Program-made: the position numbers and the translations under genes
The notes under the pieces: generated by a model
Told to the model about the DNA's origin: nothing
The model's database searches: none
The model's input: only the letters and a program-made list of their open reading frames with translations
Shown: positions 8,416 through 17,625 of the stretch, one piece after another
Layout: each line of letters opens with the position of its first letter
Numbering within the stretch: the stretch's first letter is position 1
DNA from: Candidatus Koribacter versatilis Ellin345
Lineage (GTDB): Bacteria; Acidobacteriota; Terriglobia; Terriglobales; Acidobacteriaceae
Assembly: GCF_000014005.1 (NCBI RefSeq)
Contig: NC_008009.1
Location: forward strand, 1,240,001-1,304,000
DNA: 64,000 nucleotides
Direction of reading: 5' to 3'

Positions 8416-10869
8416 ATGAGGGAAGATCTCCGCTCGGCGCTCCGCGCGATGCTGGCTAACCGCGGCTTCACCTTTATTGCCGTTCTCACCATCGGCATCG
8501 GCATCGGCGCCAGTACCACCATCTTCGGCTGGATCCGAACTGTTCTGCTCCATCCTCTCCCCGGGGCGACCAACGCCTCTCGTATCGTCTCCCTCGAGAA
8601 CACCGCCGACGATGGCCATCCGCTGACGACCTCGTTCCTCGATTTCACCGACTATCGCGACCACCTCAAGCTCGCCGACGTGACTCTGCGCAAAATCCAG
8701 CCCCTTATCATTGGCGAGGAGCCGAACCCGGCGCGGGCCTGGGGTGAAGTGGTGTCCGGCAACTTCTTCCCGGTGCTCGGCGTGCAGCCTGAAATCGGCC
8801 GGTTTTTCTCGTCCGAAGAGAGCACCGACGCCCAGAATGCGCACCCGGTGGTGGTGATCAGCCACGGCTATTGGGTCTCCCACTACGGAAGCTCTCCCGC
8901 GGCGATTGGCCAGACCCTTCACATCAACCGCACGCCGTTCACCGTCATCGGCGTCGCCCCGCTGGCATTTCACGGCTCGTGGGCCGGGTTAGACATGGAG
9001 ATGTGGGTTCCGGTCACCATGTACGGCCAGCTCACCCACACCGGCATATGGATGCTGGAAGACCGCAAGACCCGGAACTTCGAGATGCTGGCACGGCTCA
9101 AGCCCGGGGTTCACCTCGCAGAAGCGAACCAGGAGGCGCAGGCCCTCGCCGCGAACATGGCGAAGGCCGATGCCGACGCAGATAACGGAGTCGGGCTGGT
9201 TTTCATGCCGCTCTCGAAATCGCACTTTGGAGCGGAAGCCGTGCTCCTGAAGCCGCTCGGTATTTTGATGGGCGCCAGTGCGTTGATGCTCCTTACGGTT
9301 TGCGCCAACATCGCCAGCTTGCTTTTGGCCCGCGCTACGGCGCGCCGCAAGGAATTCAGTATTCGTCTTGCCATGGGAGCCCGGCCCGCACGGCTCACCC
9401 GTCAGCTTCTCACCGAAGCTCTCGCCCTCGCGCTTGCGGGCGCGTTGCTAGGCTTGCTCCTTACGCGCTGGCTTACCGGCGCTCTCAACTGGCTCGCGCC
9501 CGGAAACTCCACCCCATTGCTCAACGCTCACCGGTTCGATTGGGAAGTGCTGCTCTTCAGCGCGGGATTAGCTGCCTTCGTTGCGGTGGCTGCCGGCATG
9601 GCGCCCGCACTCAGCGCTGTGCGCGCCGACGTGAACCAGGTTCTCAACGAAGCCCGCGGTCTGGGCACCAGCGGCGAGTCGCATCACTTGCGCAAGGTGT
9701 TCGTCGTGGCGGAGGTGGCGCTCGCAGTCATGGCTCTCATCGGCGCCGGTTTGTTCGTCAAGAATTTCCAGCGCTCCCGCCAAATGGACCCAGGCTTCAT
9801 CGCCGAGGGCGTGGCGGTCGCCAGCTTCGATCTTTCCACAGCCGGCTACAACGCGCGTCAGGCCGACGACTTTTGCACTCGTCTGCGCGAGAAGCTTGAG
9901 CATACCCCTAGTGTGACCGCGGTCAGCTACGACGATTCTTTGCCCCTCGGCTCCTCCGGCGGCAATTGGGAGGACCTCGAAATCCAGGGTTATGTTCCGC
10001 GTCTGAACGAGAACATGAAGATCTACCGCGACCTGATCTCGCCCGGCTTCTTCGACCTCATGAAGATCCCTCTCCTCGCCGGACGCGACTTCGACCTGCA
10101 CGATTCCGCAACCCGACTTCATGACGATCCCATACAGAAGGTCATGATCGTGAACCAGGAATTCGTTCGCCGCTTCCTGCCCGGCCGCGATCCCCTCGGC
10201 CACAGAGTGCGCGGCTGGGGCGAGTGGTTCACCATCGTCGGCGTGGTACAGACGGTCAAATACCACCAGATTACCGAGAGTCCCGAACCTTACATCTATG
10301 TGCCGATCCGCCAGGTTTACCGTCCGGAATACGGGCTGACTTTCCATGTGCGCACCTCCGGATCGGTTCCGGAAGCCATCGCCTCCATCCGGCGTGAAGC
10401 GCGCCAGATCGATCCCGGCTTGCTGTTGCTCGATGCCCAACCCCTCACCGAGTACATCGCCGGCTCCCTTTACGGTCAGCGAGTCGCCGCCAGCCTGCTT
10501 ACCGTGCTTGGCGGGATCTCAATTCTTCTGGCTGCCGTCGGGCTCTATGGCCTCATGAGCTATTCCGTCGCAGAGCGCACCAGTGAAATCGGAATCCGCA
10601 TGACTCTTGGCGCACAACGCGCCACCGTCATGTCGATGGTTCTAAAACAGGGCTTGGTGATGGCTTTGCTTGGACTCGCGATCGGGACAGTCGCGTCGCT
10701 GGCCGCGGCGCGCCTGGTCTCCGCTGCGCTCGGCGCCATCAGTCCGGCGGATCCCGCGGTTTACCTCGCCGCCGTTGCCTTCACCATCATGATGGCCCTA
10801 CTTTCGGTCGCTATCCCTGCATGGCGAGCCATGCGCGTCGATCCTATGGTGGCGCTGCGCTATCAGTGA
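8416..10869 (+). CDS. MacB/FtsX-type ABC permease of the acidobacterial duplicated orphan (ADOP) type
   Basis: The 817-residue protein has the ADOP arrangement. An N-terminal membrane helix (FIAVLTIGIGIGASTTIF) leads into a MacB periplasmic domain, then an FtsX block of three helices (ASALMLLTVCANIASLL). A second MacB periplasmic domain follows (SYDDSLPLGSSGG), then a second FtsX block ending in PMVALRYQ. No ATPase is encoded nearby, hence orphan. MacB-type permeases act as mechanotransmission pumps in the inner membrane; the role of ADOPs is not established. The ATG is preceded only by a weak GATAGGCAAT sequence. The gene lies between a fragment and an intact copy of the glycosylase 5' end, which implies a rearrangement. 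Confidence 0.88.
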   Translation: MREDLRSALRAMLANRGFTFIAVLTIGIGIGASTTIFGWIRTVLLHPLPGATNASRIVSLENTADDGHPLTTSFLDFTDYRDHLKLADVTLRKIQPLIIGEEPNPARAWGEVVSGNFFPVLGVQPEIGRFFSSEESTDAQNAHPVVVISHGYWVSHYGSSPAAIGQTLHINRTPFTVIGVAPLAFHGSWAGLDMEMWVPVTMYGQLTHTGIWMLEDRKTRNFEMLARLKPGVHLAEANQEAQALAANMAKADADADNGVGLVFMPLSKSHFGAEAVLLKPLGILMGASALMLLTVCANIASLLLARATARRKEFSIRLAMGARPARLTRQLLTEALALALAGALLGLLLTRWLTGALNWLAPGNSTPLLNAHRFDWEVLLFSAGLAAFVAVAAGMAPALSAVRADVNQVLNEARGLGTSGESHHLRKVFVVAEVALAVMALIGAGLFVKNFQRSRQMDPGFIAEGVAVASFDLSTAGYNARQADDFCTRLREKLEHTPSVTAVSYDDSLPLGSSGGNWEDLEIQGYVPRLNENMKIYRDLISPGFFDLMKIPLLAGRDFDLHDSATRLHDDPIQKVMIVNQEFVRRFLPGRDPLGHRVRGWGEWFTIVGVVQTVKYHQITESPEPYIYVPIRQVYRPEYGLTFHVRTSGSVPEAIASIRREARQIDPGLLLLDAQPLTEYIAGSLYGQRVAASLLTVLGGISILLAAVGLYGLMSYSVAERTSEIGIRMTLGAQRATVMSMVLKQGLVMALLGLAIGTVASLAAARLVSAALGAISPADPAVYLAAVAFTIMMALLSVAIPAWRAMRVDPMVALRYQ

Positions 10870-10914
10870 AGGCATTCCGCCCGTAGACGAACGACTCAGA
10901 TGTAAGCTATTTGC

Positions 10915-11814
10915 GTGCCGGAACTCCCCGACATCACCGCGTACCTCACCGCGCTAGAACCGCGCGTGCTTGGCAAAACGCTCCAGCGCGTCCGCATCAC
11001 CAGCCCCTTCCTCCTCCGCACCATCGATCCGCCGCTGGAAGCCGTGGAAAGGAAGCGCGTGCTCGCGTTGCGGCGCATCGGCAAACGCATCGTCTTTGGA
11101 TTGGAAGACGATCTCTGGCTGGTCTTGCACCTGATGATCGCCGGCCGCCTTCACTGGAAAGCCGCGGGCGTCGCGCTGAAAGGCCGAAATTACCTTGCCG
11201 CGCTGGATTTCGACGACGGATCGCTGGTACTCACCGAGGCCGGCGCGAAACGACGCGCGTCCTTGCATCTTTTCCGCGGCGAAGCCGCGCTGCGCACCGT
11301 GGATCCCGGTGGAATTGACGTCTTCACCGCCGATCTCGACGCATTTCGCGCGGCGCTCACCATAGAAAACCGCACCTTGAAGCGCGCCCTCACCGATCCG
11401 CGCTTCCTCAGTGGCATCGGCAACGCCTATTCCGACGAAATCCTCTGGGCCGCGCAGCTCTCACCCATCGCGCAAACCCACAAGCTGAAATCCGACGAAT
11501 GGCAGCGCCTCTACGACGCCACCCGCGCGACGCTGCAAACCTGGATCGACCGCTTCGCCGCCGAGGCCGCGAAGAAATTCCCGGAGAAAGTCACCGCGTT
11601 CCGTCCGGAGATGGCCGTCCACGGCAAGTACGGCGAGCCCTGCCCGCGCTGCGGCGAGAAAGTCCTACGCATCCGCTACGCCGACAACGAAACCAACTAC
11701 TGCGCGCGTTGCCAGACCGGCGGCCGCGTCCTCGCCGACCGCAGCCTATCGCGCCTTCTCGGCTCCGATTGGCCGCGCACTCTCGACGAACTCGAGGCCC
11801 TCAAGCACCGCTAG
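10915..11814 (+). CDS. mutM: Fpg/Nei-family DNA glycosylase (formamidopyrimidine-DNA glycosylase-like)
   Basis: The gene starts with GTG and the product begins PELPD, giving the Pro/Glu catalytic pair used for Schiff-base glycosylase/lyase chemistry. ERKRVLALRRIGKRIVFGL provides the beta-hairpin lysine region, DPRFLSGIGNAYSDEILW is the helix-two-turn-helix, and CPRCGE...YCARCQ is the zinc finger. It excises oxidised bases from DNA. At 299 residues it is slightly long because about 30 residues follow the zinc finger (GGRVLADRSLSRLLG). PELPD instead of PELPE places it nearer the less-studied Nei-like branch, so the substrate is uncertain. The 3' end overlaps the convergent gene by 4 bp. Confidence 0.88.
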   Translation: MPELPDITAYLTALEPRVLGKTLQRVRITSPFLLRTIDPPLEAVERKRVLALRRIGKRIVFGLEDDLWLVLHLMIAGRLHWKAAGVALKGRNYLAALDFDDGSLVLTEAGAKRRASLHLFRGEAALRTVDPGGIDVFTADLDAFRAALTIENRTLKRALTDPRFLSGIGNAYSDEILWAAQLSPIAQTHKLKSDEWQRLYDATRATLQTWIDRFAAEAAKKFPEKVTAFRPEMAVHGKYGEPCPRCGEKVLRIRYADNETNYCARCQTGGRVLADRSLSRLLGSDWPRTLDELEALKHR

Positions 11815-12323
11815 TCTACTTCCGGCTTGTCTCCGGTGTGATGGTCTTCGATTTGGAACCGGAGGAAGTCGTGGATCGCTTGCAAAGCTTCGGCATCTTG
11901 AGTTTGTATGCGCACCTCACCGCCAGTTGGCATTTCCAAATAGGCATAGGTGATCTGGTCGCGCCGCTCTTCCATGACGTTGGCGCCCGGCGGGTCTTGG
12001 CTGTGGACGAACATTGGTGCCGAGAAGTCGCCATTCTTAAACATTGTTGCGATGTGGGCTAGGTGCATGCGGATTTGCGCGAGTGAGTCTTTGTCGTCGG
12101 CGTTATTGGCGACGACCTGGATAGCACCACCATCGGCTAAGAGGCGGAAATGGTGCGTGGTTTTCTCATGCGAAAAGCCCATTGCCTCGTCGCCATGCTT
12201 TTCGACGTCGCTGCGATGTTGCTCCCGTTCCTGCTGGTGTTTCGCGTGCATGGGACACGACGCCATGTCTTGGGCAGAAAGTGAGAGTGCGCTGAACGCC
12301 AGAACGATAAGCACCATCTTCAT
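11811..12323 (-). CDS. Secreted His/Met-containing protein, function unknown
   Basis: A signal peptide (MKMVLIVLAFSALSLSAQ) is followed by a short metal-ligand-rich region (CPMHAKHQQE, HRSDVEKHGDE) and a conserved-looking domain with HEKTTHHFRLL, GGAIQVVAN and FLRFQIEDHHTGD. I recall similar domains as unnamed proteins in many acidobacteria and proteobacteria, sometimes with misassigned enzyme names. The start codon overlaps the stop of the upstream MerR regulator as ATGA, so the two are translationally coupled. Metal binding in the periplasm is inferred from the residues and the MerR neighbour, not shown. Confidence 0.65.
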   Translation of the reverse strand: MKMVLIVLAFSALSLSAQDMASCPMHAKHQQEREQHRSDVEKHGDEAMGFSHEKTTHHFRLLADGGAIQVVANNADDKDSLAQIRMHLAHIATMFKNGDFSAPMFVHSQDPPGANVMEERRDQITYAYLEMPTGGEVRIQTQDAEALQAIHDFLRFQIEDHHTGDKPEVD

Positions 12324-12802
12324 AAGGAACTCCTGTTGCGAAAGGATCTGTTCGAGCGGCCGCCGGGCACCGGCGCCAAGCTCAGCGAGTACAGCAGCTG
12401 CGAGCGTTGCGTGGGACCGGCCTTTTTTAGTCTGCTGTCCCAGTCCGACAGGACAGAACGCAAATACGCCGCCGTTTGCCTTAGTGCTGTGATTTCAGCC
12501 TCGATCGCTGCAAGCTTTTGCTCAGCAAGGGCGCGTACTCGCCGGCAGGGTGTCCCACCAGAATCGCGCTCTTTCAACACGTCGGCAAGCTCCGGAAGGG
12601 TAAAGCCGATGCGCAAAGCCCGGCGCACCACAAGCACGCGTTCAATCGCCGCTTCGGGATACACGCGGTAACCCGATTGCGTCCGCGACGCCTTGGGCAG
12701 AACGCCGATCTTCTCGTAATGACGCACCGTATCTGGGCTCACGCCAGTTGCCTTCGCTAACGCCCCGGAACGCAATTGATTGTTGGATAATTGCTGCACC
12801 AT
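12320..12802 (-). CDS. MerR-family transcriptional regulator (heavy-metal-sensor-like)
   Basis: The N-terminal winged helix is typical: SGALAKATGVSPDTVRHYEKIG, then GYRVYPEAAIERV and a second helix pair FTLPELADVL. A dimerisation coiled coil covers about 95-140. A single Cys (GGTPCRRVRALAE) sits where CueR/ZntR/MerR-type sensors place their first metal-binding cysteine, but the usual C-terminal CxC or CC loop is missing. The ATG at 12802 is preferred over one 36 bp upstream because the domain then starts normally; neither has a clear ribosome site. It is coupled to the downstream secreted His-rich protein and divergent from an amidohydrolase gene. Confidence 0.85.
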   Translation of the reverse strand: MVQQLSNNQLRSGALAKATGVSPDTVRHYEKIGVLPKASRTQSGYRVYPEAAIERVLVVRRALRIGFTLPELADVLKERDSGGTPCRRVRALAEQKLAAIEAEITALRQTAAYLRSVLSDWDSRLKKAGPTQRSQLLYSLSLAPVPGGRSNRSFRNRSSL

Positions 12803-12915
12803 GAGAAGTATGAACCCTCGAATCGATTCCAAAGTCAATGGCAGTTCGAAGGTTGGTGCAGGAAAAACGGCGGTTCGTCCCTGTTAAGATGGCCGGACTC
12901 TCCCGGAGGAAGTTC

Positions 12916-14214
12916 ATGCGCATCCTTGTGACGTTTGCCGTGATGGTGTTGTGCGCTACGGGTTTCGCTCAGGAACCCGACGCCGAAATTGCGCACCACA
13001 TCGAATCCATCAAGGCGATCGACAACCATTCGCACGTGATCGCCGCCGATCCCGCCGACAAAGGTTTCGACCAATTGCGTTGTGAGATGCTGCCCGACAG
13101 CGGCATTGGCGCCGCCAGCCAGCGCTATCCCAACCCTGACTGGATGAACGCCATCCACGCGCTCTACGGATTCACCCCGAAAGACGGCAGCGACGCCGAA
13201 ATGAAGCGCGTAGACGATGCCCGCGCCGCCGAGATGCAACACCACGGCGACCAGCGGTGGGTGCTCGACAAAGCCGGCATCGGCACGGTCCTCGCCAATC
13301 GTCTCGATCTCACGCCCGAGATGAAAGCCCCGCGCGTGCTCTGGGTCCCGTATGAGGATGCGCTGCTTTTCCCGCTGAACAATACGGGCGAGAAGTCGGT
13401 GAACCCCGATCGCAAAGCGTTGTTTGAAATGGCCGAGCACCTGCAAACCCACTACCTAGAACTAGCGGGCCTGAAGAAGCTCCCGCCAACGCTCGATCAA
13501 TACGTGAAGCAGGTCCTGGTTCCGACGCTCGAGCGTCAGAGAAAAGGTGGCGCCGTTGCGTTGAAATTTGAAGCCGCGTATCTCCGCGCGCTCGACTTTG
13601 AGCCAGTGCTGCCGTACCAGGCCCAACAGGTGTACGCGAAGCACGTCAACGGTTCTATCGCGCAACCCGCGGATTACAAACTGCTTCAGGACTACCTCTT
13701 CAAGCAGATTGCGCTCGAAGCTGGGAAACTCGGAATGGCGGTCCACATCCACACCGGTAGCGGTTGCGGCGCCTTCTTCAACGATCCCGGAGCTGACGCG
13801 GTTCTGCTCTCGCCCATGCTCAACGATCCCGACCTGCGCAAAACAAACTTCGTCCTGCTGCACGGCAATTGGACGCAGGAACGCAAAGTCATCGGCCTCA
13901 TCCTCAAGCCGAATGTCTACGTGGATACGTCGCTGATCGAGTACTTCCTCACGCCGCGCGAATACGCAGAGATCCTGAAGTCGTGGCTCGAACAAATGCC
14001 CGAGCGCGTCCTCTTCGGTACCGACGCCTCGCCCGGCGGCCCCGGCCAGAACTGGCCCGAAACCACACTATGGGGCGCGGCAAAGTTCCGCCGCTCGCTG
14101 GCAATCGCTCTGACTGAGATGGTGCGAGAGGGAAGTATCGACAAGCAACGCGCGAAGGAGATTGCGGACCTCGTGCTGCGCGAAAACGCTGCCAAGCTCT
14201 ACGCCGTGAAGTAA
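12916..14214 (+). CDS. Secreted amidohydrolase-superfamily protein
   Basis: The ATG is fixed by a GGAGGA site 5 bp upstream and by the signal peptide that follows (MRILVTFAVMVLCATGFAQ). The mature part is a TIM-barrel metal hydrolase of the Amidohydro_2 type. The first ligand motif is AIDNHSHVI (HxH), later histidines are in VHIHTGSG and LLHGNW, and the final aspartate is in LFGTDASPGG. Members hydrolyse or decarboxylate small ring compounds; the substrate here is unknown. It is divergent from the MerR gene, with about 113 bp between the two starts, so a shared control region is possible. Confidence 0.8.
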   Translation: MRILVTFAVMVLCATGFAQEPDAEIAHHIESIKAIDNHSHVIAADPADKGFDQLRCEMLPDSGIGAASQRYPNPDWMNAIHALYGFTPKDGSDAEMKRVDDARAAEMQHHGDQRWVLDKAGIGTVLANRLDLTPEMKAPRVLWVPYEDALLFPLNNTGEKSVNPDRKALFEMAEHLQTHYLELAGLKKLPPTLDQYVKQVLVPTLERQRKGGAVALKFEAAYLRALDFEPVLPYQAQQVYAKHVNGSIAQPADYKLLQDYLFKQIALEAGKLGMAVHIHTGSGCGAFFNDPGADAVLLSPMLNDPDLRKTNFVLLHGNWTQERKVIGLILKPNVYVDTSLIEYFLTPREYAEILKSWLEQMPERVLFGTDASPGGPGQNWPETTLWGAAKFRRSLAIALTEMVREGSIDKQRAKEIADLVLRENAAKLYAVK

Positions 14215-14217
14215 GCG

Positions 14218-15186
14218 CTATTTTTCCGCAGGCGCAGGCTTATTCCCGAACACGGCGTGCCACGCGCGTTTCAGCGAACGTCCCGTCGCGTCCGACGCCT
14301 TTTGCAGGCTGTTAGACGTATGCGTGTCCGCGTTGTCGAGCGCGTCACTGGTGTGCTGCGCGCTGTTGTTCATGGAGCCCAATACCGTATCGCTCACCGC
14401 GATGGTTCCACGAAATGTGCTGCGGCCCGCCACCGTCACCACCGCGCCCGGCGGCGCGGCATCCACGATTTTCACCATCTCCGGCGTGAAGTTGCTGCCC
14501 ATCTTGTCGCCAAGCACCCACGCCGGTGAAGCAATCCAGTCAGAACCGTTCGCGGGGACATGTCGCTCTCCGATGTTCACCACGTTAACTTCACGCGCGA
14601 GCTCCACGTTGTCGGCGCAGGAATCGGCGCCACATCCGCTGCCGCTATCGCACTTCACCTTGGTGAAGTAAAGCGCATGCTTGCCGGCCGAACTCCACAC
14701 CTGTGGCCCGTGATCTTCCGCGTCCAGCGCCGTTGCCCGCGCTCCGCTGCTGATGTCGCAAGCAGTCTTCTCGTGCGCGCCTGCGTACCAATACAGCGCC
14801 TTCGGCTCTGCGCCGGAAATCGAGATCAGCGCCGCTACGTGCTCCGCATCCAACGCATGAGGAACCCGCCCGCAATCGCGGTCCCACAGCGTGTAGTAGT
14901 GCACCTCGACCTTGTCGGCCGATGCCGGAAACACCTGCCCGTAAATTGTCCCGTCTTTGGCCTCGACTTCCGGGCTCGCGCCGGGTTTGAAACGCGCCGG
15001 AGTTCCCGCACAGTCGGATGCGCTGATCATCAGCTTCGGCTGGAATTTCTGTAGCAGCGATTGCTCGAAATCGTCGGAAAGGCCATCGTGATCGGAATCC
15101 GTCGCGGCGGCAGATTGGGCGAATAGCGGCGTGCAACCGAGGAGTACAGTTGCGATCAAAAGGATGCGGGGAGGGAACGCGACCAT
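14218..15186 (-). CDS. Secreted protein with calcium-binding TSP3-like motif
   Basis: The preferred start gives a clean signal peptide (MVAFPPRILLIATVLLG...LFAQ). Immediately after it, DSDHDGLSDDFEQ is a thrombospondin type-3/EF-hand-like calcium loop. The rest (322 residues in total) has several cysteines (ISASDCAGTPA, DRDCGRVPH, CDSGSGCGADSC), which suggests disulfides in the periplasm or outside. The C-terminal ~90 residues are Ser/Asn/Thr-rich and probably partly helical (LDNADTHTSNSLQKASDA). I do not recognise the family. It converges with the amidohydrolase gene, 3 bp apart. Confidence 0.6.
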   Translation of the reverse strand: MVAFPPRILLIATVLLGCTPLFAQSAAATDSDHDGLSDDFEQSLLQKFQPKLMISASDCAGTPARFKPGASPEVEAKDGTIYGQVFPASADKVEVHYYTLWDRDCGRVPHALDAEHVAALISISGAEPKALYWYAGAHEKTACDISSGARATALDAEDHGPQVWSSAGKHALYFTKVKCDSGSGCGADSCADNVELAREVNVVNIGERHVPANGSDWIASPAWVLGDKMGSNFTPEMVKIVDAAPPGAVVTVAGRSTFRGTIAVSDTVLGSMNNSAQHTSDALDNADTHTSNSLQKASDATGRSLKRAWHAVFGNKPAPAEK

Positions 15187-15278
15187 GTCGCTTGATTGTA
15201 CGCCGAGAGAATTCGACCTTGAGTTTCTCATTGATAGATACACAAACTTCTGAGATTCTTACACATCGGAGAGCCGTG

Positions 15279-15494
15279 ATGCGAACGAACATCGAGATTG
15301 ACGACCATTTGATGCAGGAGGCGATGCGCAGCAGTGGAGCGAAGACGAAGAAGGCAGCGGTCGAGGCGGGGCTTCGATTGCTCGTGCAGGTAAAGGCGCA
15401 GTCTTCTATCCGCGAGTTACGAGGCAAGGTGAAATGGGATGGAGACCTTAAATCAATGCGACGTAGCCGCGTTCGAGAAGAAGCCTCTGCATGA
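15279..15494 (+). CDS. vapB: VapB-type antitoxin (ribbon-helix-helix)
   Basis: The 71-residue product starts MRTNIEIDDHLMQEAM, the beta strand and first helix of a VapB/Arc-type ribbon-helix-helix antitoxin. AKTKKAAVEAGLRLLV forms the second helix, and WDGDLKSMRRSR is the toxin-wrapping tail. CGGAGAG 6 bp upstream supports the ATG. The stop overlaps the vapC start as ATGA, so the two are coupled. The family binds its own promoter with the toxin. Confidence 0.88.
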   Translation: MRTNIEIDDHLMQEAMRSSGAKTKKAAVEAGLRLLVQVKAQSSIRELRGKVKWDGDLKSMRRSRVREEASA

Positions 15495-15886
15495 TTGTCG
15501 TGGATAGTACGGTTTGGATTGACTATTTCAGGGCCGTCCCAAATCCCCACACAAATTGGCTTGACCGAGAGTCGGCTCGCCAGCCGCTCGCGATTACGGA
15601 CTTGATTCTCTGCGAGGTACTGCAGGTTATACGAGACGATGTAATGTATCGACGAGTCCAGCGGGATCTTTGCCGATTTACCGTATTCGATTCCGGCGGG
15701 GCGACCCTTGCGACAAAAGCGGCCGCGAACTACCGGTTGCTGCGATCGAAGGGTTTCACCATACGATCCACAATTGACTCTCTCATCGCAACGTTTTGCC
15801 TCTCAACCGGGTACAGCCTGATCCATCGCGATCGCGATTTTGATTGTTTCGAGCGAGTACTGGGGTTGCAGGTAGTGCATCCGTAA
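15491..15886 (+). CDS. vapC: VapC-type PIN ribonuclease toxin
   Basis: A PIN domain of standard length (131 residues). Acidic site residues are Asp5 (VVDSTVWIDYF), Glu42 (LILCEVLQ), Asp96 (STIDSLIA) and the HRDRDFD cluster at 112-118. VapC proteins cleave tRNA or rRNA when released from VapB. It is translationally coupled to vapB and converges with the FAD oxidoreductase gene, 7 bp apart. Confidence 0.9.
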   Translation: MIVVDSTVWIDYFRAVPNPHTNWLDRESARQPLAITDLILCEVLQVIRDDVMYRRVQRDLCRFTVFDSGGATLATKAAANYRLLRSKGFTIRSTIDSLIATFCLSTGYSLIHRDRDFDCFERVLGLQVVHP

Positions 15887-15893
15887 CCAGGCG

Positions 15894-17453
15894 CTACTTC
15901 TTGCTCTCGTGGTACTCCATCTCGGTATTCACCGCCCAGATGTTCTCTTTGTCCTTGCGACCGGTGATGATGTTGTCCACCGCGGTCATCGCGGTCAGCA
16001 TGGAGTGGTCCTGGTTGTTGTACTTGTGCATGCCGTTGCGGCCCACCAGGAAGAGATTGTCGAAGCGATCGATCCATTCGCGGATCTCGTGGAAGCGGTC
16101 GTAGCTGCCGAAATACGCAGGGTAGGTCTTCGGCACGTGGATCACGGTGCCATCCAGCACCGCGCGGGCATCGACGATGCCGATCCGCTCCAGTTCCGAG
16201 GCGCAGTACTTCAGCATCTCCTCGTCGGATTTCTTCCAGAGCTCATCGCCCTCGTAGCAGAAATATTCCGCGCCAATCCACGTCTTCGTGCGGTCCTGCA
16301 CCAGGTACGGGCTCCAGTTGTTGAAGATCTGCAAGCGTCCCACGGTCACGTCGGGCTCCTGCACATAAATCCAGTTATCGTCGATCATTTTGCCGTTGCG
16401 ATCGGTCACGCGCAGTTTGTCGACGAGCAGCCCAACCGTGATGAAGTCGCGATACTGTAGGCCATCGCTCACCTGCCGAACATTCGGCGGCACCGGGCAA
16501 TCGAGTTTCTTGACCAGTTCCTGCACCGGCATGGTCGAGAAGAAATAATCGCCCTTAAATTCCTGCAAGTATCCTTCTCCGTCCTGCACTGCCACACCTA
16601 CAACCCGCGCGCCTTCGGTGTGCAGCCGGATCACGTCGGCGTCCATCACGATTGTTCCGCCGAGGCTCTTTACCTTCTCCGCCACCAGTTCCCACATCTG
16701 TCCGGGGCCGAGCTTCGGATAGAGGAATTGCTCGATCAGCGAGGTCTCGGTTTCTTTCTGTGCCAGGCTCGTTTTCGAACTAAAAGTCTGCCGCAGGAAA
16801 TGCCCAATCGCTTTTGTGATCGAAAGGCCCTTGATGCGTTGTGCGCCCCATTCGGCGCTGATCTTGTCGCAGGGGACGCCCCAAACTTTTTCCGTGTACG
16901 ACTTGAAGAAGGTCCCGTACAACTCGCGGCCAAAGCGGTTGATGAAGAACTGTTCGAGGTTCTTCTCGTCCTTAATCGGACGCAGCCGCGTGCCGACGTA
17001 GCTCACCCCGATTTTCGCGCTACGCTTCAGGCCGAGCTTGCCCAGCGTGTCGCCGGTGAGCTTGATGGGGTAGTCGAAAAACCGGCGCAGGAAATAAATG
17101 CGCGAGCGCCGTTGACGCACCAGCATCACTTCGTCGGTCTGCTCAGGATCAGGTCGTGGGCCGTCGCCGCGCACCTGGCGCTGCTGGTTCTGATAGGTGA
17201 GACTGAGTTCTTCGTGTCCCGCCTCGATGGGCATGTGCTGAAACCACCACTCCATCACGCGGTCGCTCTTGGAGAAAAAGCGGTGCCCGCCGATGTCCAT
17301 GCGGTTGCCCTTGTAATTCGCGGTGCGCGAAATACCCCCAATGTACGGGCTCTTCTCAATCACGATCGGTACGATGTCGGTGCGCGTCAGCAGTTCGTAC
17401 GCGGCCGTAAGCCCCGCCGGTCCCGCGCCTATGATGATTGCCTGTTTCGCCAT
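15894..17453 (-). CDS. FAD-dependent amine-oxidase/UDP-galactopyranose-mutase-like oxidoreductase
   Basis: The N-terminus is a dinucleotide-binding Rossmann motif ([17 protein letters not shown]), followed by the flavin signature [19 protein letters not shown]. The C-terminal flavin-contacting segment is [19 protein letters not shown]. The 519-residue length fits the amine oxidase/protoporphyrinogen-oxidase-like group often found with glycosyltransferases, where some members are suspected to act on polyprenyl or sugar intermediates. The substrate is not evident. It is the last gene of a minus-strand pair with the ferredoxin-reductase-like gene, separated by 172 bp containing an inverted repeat. 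Confidence 0.78.
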   Translation of the reverse strand: MAKQAIIIGAGPAGLTAAYELLTRTDIVPIVIEKSPYIGGISRTANYKGNRMDIGGHRFFSKSDRVMEWWFQHMPIEAGHEELSLTYQNQQRQVRGDGPRPDPEQTDEVMLVRQRRSRIYFLRRFFDYPIKLTGDTLGKLGLKRSAKIGVSYVGTRLRPIKDEKNLEQFFINRFGRELYGTFFKSYTEKVWGVPCDKISAEWGAQRIKGLSITKAIGHFLRQTFSSKTSLAQKETETSLIEQFLYPKLGPGQMWELVAEKVKSLGGTIVMDADVIRLHTEGARVVGVAVQDGEGYLQEFKGDYFFSTMPVQELVKKLDCPVPPNVRQVSDGLQYRDFITVGLLVDKLRVTDRNGKMIDDNWIYVQEPDVTVGRLQIFNNWSPYLVQDRTKTWIGAEYFCYEGDELWKKSDEEMLKYCASELERIGIVDARAVLDGTVIHVPKTYPAYFGSYDRFHEIREWIDRFDNLFLVGRNGMHKYNNQDHSMLTAMTAVDNIITGRKDKENIWAVNTEMEYHESKK

Positions 17454-17538
17454 GGAAGGATGTATCTAGTTTGCGGGAACAGGTGCGTTTTCGCCAACTA
17501 ATAAGCGCGAACGAACGTGGGATTTCAGATGACTAAAG

Positions 17539-17616
17539 GCTTTCACCACGTGGTCGTTCGTGCCCTTCGAAGGAATTTGAATATAAAACCCCTTCGTGAA
17601 CCTTCGTGGTGAAAGC
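17539..17616. repeat. Inverted repeat GCTTTCACCACG / CGTGGTGAAAGC
   Basis: Two perfect 12-bp arms (17539-17550 and 17605-17616) flank a 54-bp centre. Allowing one mismatch the arms extend to 16 bp. The right half (CCTTCGTGGTGAAAG) resembles generic dispersed bacterial repeats. No gene is present between the two flanking coding regions. Confidence 0.5.
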
Positions 17617-17625
17617 TTTTGCCTT

